Shown here: piece by piece, positions 1-8,000 of the stretch
Layout: each line of letters opens with the position of its first letter
Position numbering within the stretch: the stretch's first letter is position 1
Assembly (NCBI GenBank): GCA_017414435.1
Contig: JAFQMN010000002.1
Span: 1-64,000 of the forward strand
Source of the DNA: Oscillospiraceae bacterium
Lineage (GTDB): Bacteria > Bacillota > Clostridia > Oscillospirales > Ruminococcaceae
Direction of reading: 5' to 3'
Length of the DNA: 64,000 nt
The notes under the pieces: generated by a model
The model's input: only the letters and a program-made list of their open reading frames with translations
Told to the model about the DNA's origin: nothing
Databases searched by the model: none
Made by a program: the position numbers and the translations under genes

Positions 1-22
1 CAGCAGACTTTTTCTATATAAA

Positions 23-325
23 CTATATAGCATCTACAACTATTTCTTCTGATTCATCTGAAGAGATACTAATCAGCTCATCATCGCTATCGGGGTCTTC
101 TTTATACAAAACAGTGTAAACAATCTCGTCTTTACCATGATTAAATATATCTACAATAGTTCCACTGTATTCTTGATCGTTTTGCTTGAAAACCAAGCCA
201 TCTCCTTCACAAACTTGTTTTTCACCGTTTTGTGTTTTTATATTAAATACCCCACCCATAGCGTTCACTCCTATGCTCATAGTGAATATTAGTAAGAATA
301 CAAGTAAATTACGTTTAAATTTCAT
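23..325 (-). CDS. small secreted protein, unknown function
   Basis: A 100-residue protein of unknown function. The ATG at 325 is chosen because an AGGAGAG ribosome binding site sits just upstream; the longer frame further upstream has none. Residues 1-22 form a Sec signal peptide (KFKR, then a hydrophobic core, ending VNA). The mature part has a short beta-rich stretch (GLVFKQNDQEYSGTIVDIF) that could be a small barrel, and an acidic Asp/Ser/Glu-rich tail near the end. It starts 17 bases after the stop of the 520-residue secreted protein at 343-1905, so the two are probably one operon under the promoter at 2018-2046. I recognise no family. The existence and export of the protein are reasonably supported; its role is unknown. 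Confidence 0.6.
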   Translation of the reverse strand: MKFKRNLLVFLLIFTMSIGVNAMGGVFNIKTQNGEKQVCEGDGLVFKQNDQEYSGTIVDIFNHGKDEIVYTVLYKEDPDSDDELISISSDESEEIVVDAI

Positions 326-342
326 TGCATCCACTCTCCTTT

Positions 343-1905
343 TTATTTTTTCTTTTCTTCCTTTTGGTAAATTGTAACACATCTAGGATAACTTAAAAGT
401 ACGATCTCATTGTCTGCTGTTTCTACTTCAATTTTTTTATATTCCCAAGATGTTAATACTGTTTGTTTTTCTAAAGCAATACCAGGGACTTCAATAACTA
501 CAGTGTATGTATCACCATAGTATTTGTCCTTTTGTGTCTTTATATCTTTTTTTATATTTTGTCGTCCCGTAACGCTACAAATTTGGGACTTAGCAATAGC
601 TTGTCTAATTCTAGCTTCAAAAAATCCCGAATCTTCATTTATATAACCAAGAGAAGTCCAAATTTCATGAGCTTTATCCATCCCAGCTGATGCATCTTTT
701 CTCAAAAAATGGTATTGATTAAGAGAATAAGTATTCAATTTTTCTGCTATTCCTGTTGCTAATTCAGGATTCTGCCATGGAATGTACGGGTCTATAATAA
801 CTGCCTTACTTTTTTTGGCTTTGTCTCCGCCTTTTCCAGATGTACACTCTTCTTCTTGAGGCAACTCTTCTTTTGAAACTATAGTTGGCTTTATAGTTAA
901 TTGTATAATTGGTTCTCGTAAAAAAGATATTCTCGTTTGCAAATCACCAATGCCCCGCTGGAATTTGATAATGTCTGCCACGGGTCCTTCTTTTAGTTTT
1001 ATTTCTTCTCTTAATCGCACTCTACGATCTAAACTTCTACTCAGATAATCGGGCATTGTAATATATGACATATTCATAACAGCTTGCCTTACCTTTGAAA
1101 AGCAAATGATGTGCTCTATTGAATGTTCTATATTATCTGGTGCAATTGATGCTAGAGTGGTTAGGCCCTGTTCTACATCTCCCAGTAAGTCAAATAAATT
1201 TTCTTTAACAAGACCAATCCGGCTCTTACATAAAGCTTGAATTTCAGATGCTTTTTTATGTTCTTCTATTTCTGCCTTATGGAATTCGTTAATAGCTTCT
1301 TTACTTACTTCGATTTCTTTATCCAATTCATCTAATTTAGCAAACACTTCTCCTTGAGCCTGGAACAATAGAGGCATAACTTTTTCTGCTAATCGTCCTT
1401 TTACTTTTTCTAATTCTTCACGTAGTTTATTATATCCAGCCTCATCTTCAAGTGGAATACCTGCAGAACCAAGCATTTTTTTGTACATATCCAAAACTCC
1501 TCCTGTGCTTTTCTCATGCACAACTTCACTTTCTGGAGTAGCTCTTGTTAGTCCTAAAAATTCTTGTAATTTCTCCCCTATTGCTTCTTCGCTTGGAGCA
1601 CTAGGGTTCCAAAATTTGTTAAACTCAACATCCCCTATTTTACCTCTTAAATTATTTAAGTTTTTCGCTATGTCATTTGTATACTTTTCTATTGCATTCA
1701 TATCATTGTAGCAACCACCGTATAATAAGCAAACAAAATGTAATGGTGGCATCCCCATCTCCCCTGAAATTTTTTCTAAAGCTGCATACACTCCTGCCAT
1801 TGCCGGGGAGCCACAGGCAAATACGATATTTATGTTATTAATTAAAATAAATGATAAAGTAAATATAGAAATTAAAGAATGTTTAATCAAATTTTTTATT
1901 CTCAT
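343..1905 (-). CDS. large secreted coiled-coil protein, unknown function
   Basis: A 520-residue exported protein I cannot assign to a family. The start has an AAGGGGGG ribosome binding site. Residues 1-30 are a signal peptide; the possible cleavage point is followed by Cys (VFA-CGS), but Phe at -2 makes a lipobox doubtful. About residues 150-235 are Glu/Lys-rich with heptad-like spacing, consistent with a coiled coil. A Lys/Gly-rich low-complexity hinge (GKGGDKAKKSKA) separates it from a C-terminal domain of about 160 residues. Several cysteines in the mature part could form disulfides. It is first in a two-gene operon with 23-325 and has a near-perfect sigma-A promoter 113 bases upstream of the start. 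It sits in a cluster of orphan secreted proteins, so a surface or host-interaction role is a guess. Confidence 0.6.
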   Translation of the reverse strand: MRIKNLIKHSLISIFTLSFILINNINIVFACGSPAMAGVYAALEKISGEMGMPPLHFVCLLYGGCYNDMNAIEKYTNDIAKNLNNLRGKIGDVEFNKFWNPSAPSEEAIGEKLQEFLGLTRATPESEVVHEKSTGGVLDMYKKMLGSAGIPLEDEAGYNKLREELEKVKGRLAEKVMPLLFQAQGEVFAKLDELDKEIEVSKEAINEFHKAEIEEHKKASEIQALCKSRIGLVKENLFDLLGDVEQGLTTLASIAPDNIEHSIEHIICFSKVRQAVMNMSYITMPDYLSRSLDRRVRLREEIKLKEGPVADIIKFQRGIGDLQTRISFLREPIIQLTIKPTIVSKEELPQEEECTSGKGGDKAKKSKAVIIDPYIPWQNPELATGIAEKLNTYSLNQYHFLRKDASAGMDKAHEIWTSLGYINEDSGFFEARIRQAIAKSQICSVTGRQNIKKDIKTQKDKYYGDTYTVVIEVPGIALEKQTVLTSWEYKKIEVETADNEIVLLSYPRCVTIYQKEEKKK

Positions 1906-2017
1906 ATTGCTTTTCCCCCCTTCTAAGTTATATTACTGTACTAACTATATATATATTGATTATGCAAAAACTCTATTAATTGGTATACAAAATGTTTATG
2001 AACTATATATCTTCCAT

Positions 2018-2046
2018 ATTATACCATAAAAGACACATTTTGTCAA
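2018..2046 (-). promoter_or_regulatory. sigma-A promoter for 343-1905 operon
   Basis: On the minus strand TTGACA (2041-2046) and TATAAT (2018-2023) are separated by exactly 17 bases, a full match to the vegetative consensus. It implies a leader of roughly 105 bases ahead of the 520-residue secreted protein. Confidence 0.8.
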
Positions 2047-2093
2047 GATAGATAAAAAGCCTTCATATATAGTGAATCTAAATTAAGGCACTA

Positions 2094-2122
2094 ATATAGC
2101 CTAGGAAACCCCCAGGCTATAT
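2094..2122 (-). terminator. possible weak terminator hairpin after 2140-2805
   Basis: ATATAGCCT (2094-2102) pairs with AGGCTATAT (2114-2122), just past the stop of the secreted protein at 2140-2805. On the minus strand the downstream sequence is only mildly T-rich, so this is a weak terminator at best. Confidence 0.35.
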
Positions 2123-2139
2123 AGTAAAATAATTAAAGA

Positions 2140-2805
2140 CTATTCGTCAGCTTCCAGTACGTTTACTAACGAGATCTTGTTAATATTTGATAACCCTGTA
2201 CCTAACGTCTTTTTATCCTTCTCCTCTACTACCACTTTAGCAACTTCTAAGTCATCTTTTTTCTTCTCAAACTCAGATAAACTTTCTATTTTCTTATATT
2301 CCACTGGTAGCTCTACAGGTGCATCTGGAGCATTTAGAAAATACTGAATATTTTTTGCTTCCGATAAAGTGAATTTATCCGGTAAAGTATCTGTAGAACA
2401 AAAATCTCTAATAACATTTTGTAATTGAAGATTATCTCCATATTTCACTGATAACGAAATTTCTCCTACCATTTTACTACCACTAGCACTATCAATTATA
2501 GGTGCTGATATGAAAATCTCATCTACCTTTAATGTTGAGGATAATTGTACTGTATATAGTATATGGTCGGTGTCTACTGCTAAATGTTCTCTGCTCTCTC
2601 CTTTTCGTCCAGTTGCCCATAAAGATTTAAATCTTGTACCTTCAAAATTAACACTAGCTTTTATACACTCTATAATGCCTGCGTTACTCACAAATCTATA
2701 ATCGCAAACAGCAATATCGTTGATAGCGTTTGCAGGATAACAACAAATATTAGCTAAAACAGCAAAACACAAAACTTTATTGATAACTTTTTTCATGAAT
2801 TTCAT
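2140..2805 (-). CDS. secreted protein, unknown function
   Basis: A 221-residue exported protein of unknown family. The first ATG is used because a GGAG motif lies 9 bases upstream; the next in-frame Met is too far away. Residues 1-27 are a signal peptide (KFMKK, hydrophobic core with three Cys, PANA cleavage). The mature region, about residues 28-150, has alternating hydrophobic patterns suggesting a beta-sandwich (YTVQLSSTLKVDEIFISAPI, VGEISLSVKYG). The C-terminal 60 residues are charged and probably flexible. Spacing from neighbours suggests a single-gene transcript. With 23-325, 343-1905, 3131-5191 and 5375-7765 it forms a run of five minus-strand exported proteins, a surface or effector cluster by position only. 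Confidence 0.6.
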   Translation of the reverse strand: MKFMKKVINKVLCFAVLANICCYPANAINDIAVCDYRFVSNAGIIECIKASVNFEGTRFKSLWATGRKGESREHLAVDTDHILYTVQLSSTLKVDEIFISAPIIDSASGSKMVGEISLSVKYGDNLQLQNVIRDFCSTDTLPDKFTLSEAKNIQYFLNAPDAPVELPVEYKKIESLSEFEKKKDDLEVAKVVVEEKDKKTLGTGLSNINKISLVNVLEADE

Positions 2806-2832
2806 ATACTATCACTCCTTCAAATAATTTAA

Positions 2833-3012
2833 TTACCATTGTATCAAACAGTATTCTGTTAAAACACGTCGCTTACCTCTAACTGTATATCCGAAAACAT
2901 CACGGGTTACATCAAAGAGGCCTCTATCAGGCATCGGGTCATGAATTTCTATGCTTTCTTCAGTAAGACCACATGTTATACAAGCGTGATGATGCCCAAC
3001 TGTACTGTGCAT
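2833..3012 (-). pseudogene. remnant of a Fur-family regulator C-terminal domain
   Basis: A 59-codon open stretch resembles only the metal-binding dimerisation half of Fur/PerR/Zur regulators: a GHHHACITCG segment (family pattern HHHxxCxxCG, His and CxxC ligands), then an EIHD element, then FDVT and YC near the end. The N-terminal winged-helix DNA-binding domain is absent. A TAG lies in frame three codons upstream of the first ATG, and there is no ribosome binding site. The second CxxC of the family is not present. It lies between two secreted-protein genes and looks like a decayed gene rather than a working regulator. The assignment rests on the His/Cys motif and spacing; chance resemblance cannot be excluded. 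Confidence 0.4.
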
Positions 3013-3130
3013 GCCAAAAATCTATTGAATTATAAACCATGAGTAATATATGCTTAAATTAAAACGTATTAAAGAACTGACACTGAAAAAATGCTGATTC
3101 TTTATTCTGAAAGTTAATATGTAGTATAAA

Positions 3131-5191
3131 CTATTCTTTCTTCTCAGGTGTTTTTTCTAACAGTCCCTTCAACCATTGAATATAGTCCCCTGCTATAAAT
3201 GCATTCCATTTATCGTAGTTTTCATGGATACTCTTACAATAGTTTTCTAGTTCTATATATGAATTTTTATTAACCGATGGTGGATCAGTAGGGGCAGCCG
3301 CTGATTCCATGGAAGTTTCCTCCGGGTTTAAAACTACACAAATTAAAGGATATCTTGTCAATTGCTCCAATAATTCTCTTTTTGTTTTTTCTATAATATC
3401 ATAAAGCTCTCTGCCCCGTATATGCTCATGCAATTGGCGTGTAGCTACTTGCCCTTGCTGTATTTTAGTTTCAAACAATTTCCTAAATGCTTCTTGTTCT
3501 TGCTCCTCAACATCTGGCAGCGCATCCAGGTACGCAGTAAGTATTCCTAAGACTTGAGAAAATGTCCCATTCACTCCTGGTATCTGCCCTCTTAAAAACT
3601 TCTCCTCTAACTGGTCTGTAGGTGTATCTTTAGACAATAAGAAATCAATTATACGGATTTCAGCTCTAGATGATGGGTTTCTGCCTGCCTTTAATTCACC
3701 ATATGCTCCTTCTGTTGCTATATACCCCCAGTTCTGCGAATGCAAATCACAAAGGTTAAATATGTAAGATAATATACTTACCTCTGTTAAATTCGTAACA
3801 ATCGTGTCTCTAGCAGGTGTAGTAGATCTAACTAATGGATTCAATATTCTATTTAAATCTATTCTTGACTTTAAACCCTCAATATTAAAAAATATACTAG
3901 AACCCGAATTTAAATCCTCTGTTACTATATATAACCCATAATTGATGTATGGATTTATCATAATATATGTCTTTGGCCCATACCCTAATTGCTCCAACAC
4001 TTTATACATAAATGGTTCTCTTAAATCCATATAATTCAATTTTACAATTGGTTTTTCATCCGCAGAAATAGTTTGTAACGTTGTTGAATAAGTGGTTGTA
4101 TCAAAGTACGATGTATTACTATCTTTTTTATTCACAGCCGGATACCCTTGATGTGCTTTTAAATAATATCTTCTTGCTTTACTTTCATCTATAGCCCTTA
4201 CTTCTACAACTGAACCAAAAAATTTTCCTTCTTTTTTCCTTGAAAATTCACAAATATATTCATGTCCCTCTACTGCAAACGTGCATTGCTGTTTTTGATT
4301 GCCTTCCTCTCCAACTGTTTCAAAAGATTCAATGTCAAACTGTGCACCTGGATTAACCATATCAAAAACATATTTTTCTATAATTTGAGGTGCTATTGTT
4401 ACCGTAAGTAAACGTCTAGAATGATAAAATATTTGGTTTATACGTTCAAAGAGTATATTATAGCTACTAAACTCTTTTGCCGTTTGCATTACATTTAATT
4501 CTCTAATCATATTTAAAGCCATAGCTCGATTCTCCGGATCATATAAATTATCAAGTATTTCCCAAGCTACTGCACCAATTTCACGACCCAATAAAGATTG
4601 GACAACAGAACGAGAATCCTTAAACCTGGCCACAGGTATTTCTTGAGGTTTCTTTCCATGCACACTAATTTTATGCACCCAACCTAAATGTGGATCCTTA
4701 TACGGTGTTCTAATTTCTTCACATCTTAATAAAATCCTATTAAAGATGGCACTAAATATATCATTTGTGTCTAGTGATTTTAACCTCTGAATAATCTTTA
4801 CCTCTATCCATTCTTGTTTTTTTGGGTCCAGCAATGTTGCATGGAGCTTTTCTTTCATTTCTTCTTTATATTTTTCAACCTCTTCCATTTGCCCACTAAT
4901 GTCTTCTTCCTCTTCTTCAATTTCAGTCTCTTCTTTTTTACCCCTACTTTTCGGTTCTTCTTTTTTCTCCTCTTGGGGCTCCTCCTCTTCTTTTCGTTCC
5001 TCTTCTTTAGCTTCTTTCTCTTCTTCTTTTACCTCTGCTGTTCCTTCTTTCTTTTCTTCATCTCTTTCCTCTCCTTTGTTAGGAGCTGGTGTATCCTCCC
5101 CTGGCGAAGAAGCTAAACTAATATTCCCATTCGTAGCTAAAGAAAGTGCCAGTATTGATGCAACTAGTCTTTTTAAAATCATATTGTCCAT
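3131..5191 (-). CDS. secreted protein with kinase-like catalytic motif
   Basis: A 686-residue exported protein. The ATG at 5191 is chosen for its AAGGAGG site 8 bases upstream. Residues 1-28 are a signal peptide; about 30-105 are a highly charged Glu/Lys low-complexity linker. The C-terminal two thirds carry features of a protein- or lipid-kinase-like fold: a strand with a candidate ATP-contacting lysine (RRYYLKAHQ), a helix with Glu (REPFMYKVLEQLGYGP), a hinge-like strand (YGLYIVTEDL), a catalytic-loop-like DLHSQNWG (D482, H484, N487) and a metal-binding-like IRIIDF (D516). The order matches HipA, PI4-kinase and Fam20-like kinases. I do not recognise the family as a whole. Export of such a fold would suggest action on host or surface targets. 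The kinase call is inference from motif order; a non-catalytic protein is possible. Confidence 0.5.
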   Translation of the reverse strand: MDNMILKRLVASILALSLATNGNISLASSPGEDTPAPNKGEERDEEKKEGTAEVKEEEKEAKEEERKEEEEPQEEKKEEPKSRGKKEETEIEEEEEDISGQMEEVEKYKEEMKEKLHATLLDPKKQEWIEVKIIQRLKSLDTNDIFSAIFNRILLRCEEIRTPYKDPHLGWVHKISVHGKKPQEIPVARFKDSRSVVQSLLGREIGAVAWEILDNLYDPENRAMALNMIRELNVMQTAKEFSSYNILFERINQIFYHSRRLLTVTIAPQIIEKYVFDMVNPGAQFDIESFETVGEEGNQKQQCTFAVEGHEYICEFSRKKEGKFFGSVVEVRAIDESKARRYYLKAHQGYPAVNKKDSNTSYFDTTTYSTTLQTISADEKPIVKLNYMDLREPFMYKVLEQLGYGPKTYIMINPYINYGLYIVTEDLNSGSSIFFNIEGLKSRIDLNRILNPLVRSTTPARDTIVTNLTEVSILSYIFNLCDLHSQNWGYIATEGAYGELKAGRNPSSRAEIRIIDFLLSKDTPTDQLEEKFLRGQIPGVNGTFSQVLGILTAYLDALPDVEEQEQEAFRKLFETKIQQGQVATRQLHEHIRGRELYDIIEKTKRELLEQLTRYPLICVVLNPEETSMESAAAPTDPPSVNKNSYIELENYCKSIHENYDKWNAFIAGDYIQWLKGLLEKTPEKKE

Positions 5192-5242
5192 TGCATTAGC
5201 CTCCTTAAATTGTGGATTATTTATTAGATATCGATATACTTT

Positions 5243-5272
5243 AATATAGCACAGCACCACATTGTGTGTCAA
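5243..5272 (-). promoter_or_regulatory. promoter for kinase-like secreted protein
   Basis: Minus-strand TTGACA (5267-5272) and TATATT (5243-5248) with an 18-base spacer, 51 bases ahead of the ATG at 5191. A good sigma-A match that supports the shorter start. Confidence 0.7.
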
Positions 5273-5314
5273 ATTTTATAGTTAGCTGTATATAATAAAG
5301 ATTATGATTTGAAA

Positions 5315-5350
5315 ACAAAAAAAGAAGATCTCTTTTAAAGAGATCTTCTT
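5315..5350 (-). terminator. rho-independent terminator of surface protein gene
   Basis: A perfect 13-bp stem (5322-5334 with 5338-5350) and 3-base loop, followed on the minus strand by seven T. It lies 25 bases past the stop of the 796-residue surface protein, and insulates that gene from the kinase-like gene. Confidence 0.9.
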
Positions 5351-5374
5351 GAAAAACTAGGAAATAATTTTAAC

Positions 5375-7765
5375 TTATTTCTTGTTCTTCTTTGTTGCTA
5401 ATGCGCCTGCTGCTAATGATGCTAAGGCCATTGTTCCAAAGAGTCCTGCTGCAGCTGTTGCACCTGTTGCTGCTACACCGTTTGCTGCGTTTGCACTTAC
5501 TTCTTCTGTGCTTGCTGGAACTTCGTTTGCTGTTACTTCATCTACTACTGTGCCTTCTGTTGTTAACGCATCATTACCTACTGTTGCTGCTCCTGCTGCG
5601 CCTTCTGTTGCAGCTTCTTTGCCTTCAGCCTTTTCTTCTTCAGCTTTGTCTTCTTCCTCTTCTTCGTCTTCTGCTTCTTCCTCGTCTTCCTCTTCTTTAT
5701 CTTCTTCTGCAGAAGCTTCTTCAGCGTCTTCTATGCTGAGTTTGTTCTTAGAAATCATGAAGACTTCGCCATCTTCTCTTGTGATCTTGCTTGGATCTTC
5801 TGTAAATACGATCTTGCCGTCTACAACTTTACCTTCAATCACTTTTGTGGAATCAACTGCACCATCGTTTGCGGATGCTTTTGCTTCTGCTTTCTTAGCA
5901 GCTGCTTTCTTTTCTTTTGTTGCTTCCAATTTTTCTGCTGAGGTTAAGTAAACATAGACTTTTGCACCGTTTTCTAATTCGCCTAATTCTTCTTTTGCTA
6001 CTTCAACTGGAATGCCATATTCAACTTTGCCTGTTGAAATGCTGCTTGTTGTGAAGATTGCAACGTCGTTTGCCTTTTTGCCGTTTTTGTCTTCTGCTGC
6101 ATAAAGTGCATTTGCATTTTCATCTTCAGAAACTTCTGCTGTTATCTTTTGTGCACCTGTTTTCATTGTTTTAGATTTTGCTAATGTTATTGAAACAGGA
6201 TTTGCTACTTTTGTTCCGGTTGGTAACACATTTATTACAAAGTCTTCTGTGTCTGCGCTTCTAATTGAAGAAACTGCATCTTTTGCAAATGTGTAGCCAT
6301 TTGGAACTGTTTGTTCTACAGCTGTGTCAATTTCAACCGAGTCATTCTTTGAAACTGTGCCGGAGAATGGGATTTCTTGTACAGCTTTACCGCCAGCAAT
6401 TTTTAATGTGCCTTCTACTGGTGTATCTTTTGTTGCGGTGTTTGCTACAAATTCAACCATTAATGGGGTTATTGTTGCACCAGTTGTTGCATCTTCTAAA
6501 TATACTTTGTCTTCTGTGATCTTTCTAACAGATACAGCGTTTGCATTCTTTTTGAAAGCTACTGTTACTGTGTAGTCGCTTGCTTTGTTTAAGTTGGATG
6601 CTTTTACAGCACCTGCACCTAACCATGTTGCAGCTTCTGCACCGCTTTCCATGCCTTCTACTGCGGTTAAGAATGCTTTTGCTCTGTATATAAAGTAACC
6701 GTTCATCCAACCGTTAAATGCATTCAATTGTGCCAATTTGTCAGCCCCGTTAGCAATAATGTTTTGACCAGCTGTTGGAACTGTTTGGTTTAAAGTTGTA
6801 CGACTTTCAAAGAAAGCCTGTACTTTAGCGGTTAATCCTGGTGTAGCTACGTTAACAGCAGGATTAGCACCAATTCTGCCAGCAGCAGCGTTAACTATAA
6901 CAACGTTAGCTGTTGGGTTTGCTGGTAATCCTAAGTCTGTATCGCTTATACGTGCTGCACTATCAATTGATAAAGGAGCAACAGCGTTACCACCTGCACC
7001 TTCTAAGTCTACGTTACCAGCTATTTGAGCCGAGCCAATTACCTGATATTTTCTATCATCATTTTCTGCAATACCTGTAACAACATCTCCAACGCAAATA
7101 CCAATTTTTACTGGAGTATTTGCACCTGCTTGACCTGCGTTAACAAGTGCTCTTTGTACTCTGTGTAGCACTGTATCTGCATCTTCTTCACCTGCTGGTA
7201 AAGCATTAGATGTAAATGTGTTGTTTGCTACAGCTGCTTGTGTGCCTGAAGAGACTGCATATGCTCTTGCAAATTCAAACGTTAATTCTTTTACAACTGG
7301 CACTAATTCTTGTGCATTAGAAGCACCGCTCATTTTGCCTTTAATTTTTGCCATAATTTCAACTGCATCTCTAAATGCTTTAGCATGAGCTTCAACATTA
7401 CCTGCATTTGCTGCTACGTTTATTGGTTTTAAAGCTGTTATTACTTCTGTTGCTCTATCTTTTAAAGATTTAACAACTGTTTCTTCTACTGCTTTAGCAT
7501 CGCCAGAAGCTGTGTCTGAAAATACACTATTTACACCAAATACAAATTTTTGTGATTTTGTGCCACTTGCACTTAAAGCGAGGTCTATGTTTGCGCTACC
7601 TTCGCCAGAAACAACATTTTTGCTATCTTTTGTGGAAACTGCATATGCTTCTAAGTTGCCGTCTTTTGTTGTAAAGTTGTAAGCTTTTGCGTTTACAGCT
7701 GCCGAAAACATACCAGAAACCATTGTTGATGCCAAGATCAACGATAAATTGTTCTTGTAATTCAT
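5375..7765 (-). CDS. Ala-rich cell-surface protein with sorting-like C-terminus
   Basis: A 796-residue surface protein, family not recognised. Residues 1-26 are a signal peptide (ends AVNA) closely matching that of 13169-13810. The mature protein is rich in Ala, Val, Thr and Asn, with predicted beta structure. About residues 680-715 are almost pure Glu/Asp. The end reads VAATG (764-768), a hydrophobic stretch of about 20 residues, then KKNKK, the layout of a sortase signal with VAATG in place of LPxTG; a simple membrane anchor is the alternative. A consensus promoter, an AGAGGAGG site and a strong terminator suggest a single-gene, highly expressed unit, perhaps a major envelope or S-layer-like protein. 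Its base composition is less AT-rich than its neighbours, as expected for an abundant Ala-rich protein. Confidence 0.65.
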   Translation of the reverse strand: MNYKNNLSLILASTMVSGMFSAAVNAKAYNFTTKDGNLEAYAVSTKDSKNVVSGEGSANIDLALSASGTKSQKFVFGVNSVFSDTASGDAKAVEETVVKSLKDRATEVITALKPINVAANAGNVEAHAKAFRDAVEIMAKIKGKMSGASNAQELVPVVKELTFEFARAYAVSSGTQAAVANNTFTSNALPAGEEDADTVLHRVQRALVNAGQAGANTPVKIGICVGDVVTGIAENDDRKYQVIGSAQIAGNVDLEGAGGNAVAPLSIDSAARISDTDLGLPANPTANVVIVNAAAGRIGANPAVNVATPGLTAKVQAFFESRTTLNQTVPTAGQNIIANGADKLAQLNAFNGWMNGYFIYRAKAFLTAVEGMESGAEAATWLGAGAVKASNLNKASDYTVTVAFKKNANAVSVRKITEDKVYLEDATTGATITPLMVEFVANTATKDTPVEGTLKIAGGKAVQEIPFSGTVSKNDSVEIDTAVEQTVPNGYTFAKDAVSSIRSADTEDFVINVLPTGTKVANPVSITLAKSKTMKTGAQKITAEVSEDENANALYAAEDKNGKKANDVAIFTTSSISTGKVEYGIPVEVAKEELGELENGAKVYVYLTSAEKLEATKEKKAAAKKAEAKASANDGAVDSTKVIEGKVVDGKIVFTEDPSKITREDGEVFMISKNKLSIEDAEEASAEEDKEEEDEEEAEDEEEEEDKAEEEKAEGKEAATEGAAGAATVGNDALTTEGTVVDEVTANEVPASTEEVSANAANGVAATGATAAAGLFGTMALASLAAGALATKKNKK

Positions 7766-8000
7766 TCTCGAATTACCTCCTCTAAAAATTTTGTTAACAA
7801 GTTTTTATTTGCTTGTTACGCTTAAAGTATATCATGTTGTAACTTATTTGTCAACTATTTTTTGATTTTTGATGCCTTTTGATTTTTGGCTTTGTTAACC
7901 TGTTTTTGTATTTTTAATTGTTAAGTTTTTGTGAATTTTTTGTTTGAGTTTTATTTTTTTATTACATTTTTGATTTTGTTGAAATGTTTTTGTAACTTTT
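7766..8000. other. intergenic region, T/G-rich on plus strand
   Basis: No gene is visible. It holds the promoter of the surface-protein gene (7826-7854) and, from about 7855 to 8000, a stretch of T-runs punctuated by G (repeated TTTTTGATTTT-like words) with little C. No hairpin terminator for rsmI is obvious in it. Confidence 0.5.
7826..7854 (-). promoter_or_regulatory. consensus promoter of surface protein gene
   Basis: Minus-strand TTGACA (7849-7854), 17-base spacer, TATACT (7826-7831), about 60 bases ahead of the start of the 796-residue surface protein. Together with the AGAGGAGG site this suggests strong constitutive expression. Confidence 0.8.

Noticed and set aside
343..1905. Lipobox at VFAC in the 520-residue secreted protein
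   Set aside because: Phe at -2 is atypical; an ordinary signal peptidase site at the same place explains the sequence as well.
4814..5951. Several plus-strand Ser/Phe/Leu-rich ORFs opposite the acidic linkers of the secreted proteins
   Set aside because: They are complements of GAA/GAG-rich low-complexity coding DNA and have no ribosome binding sites.
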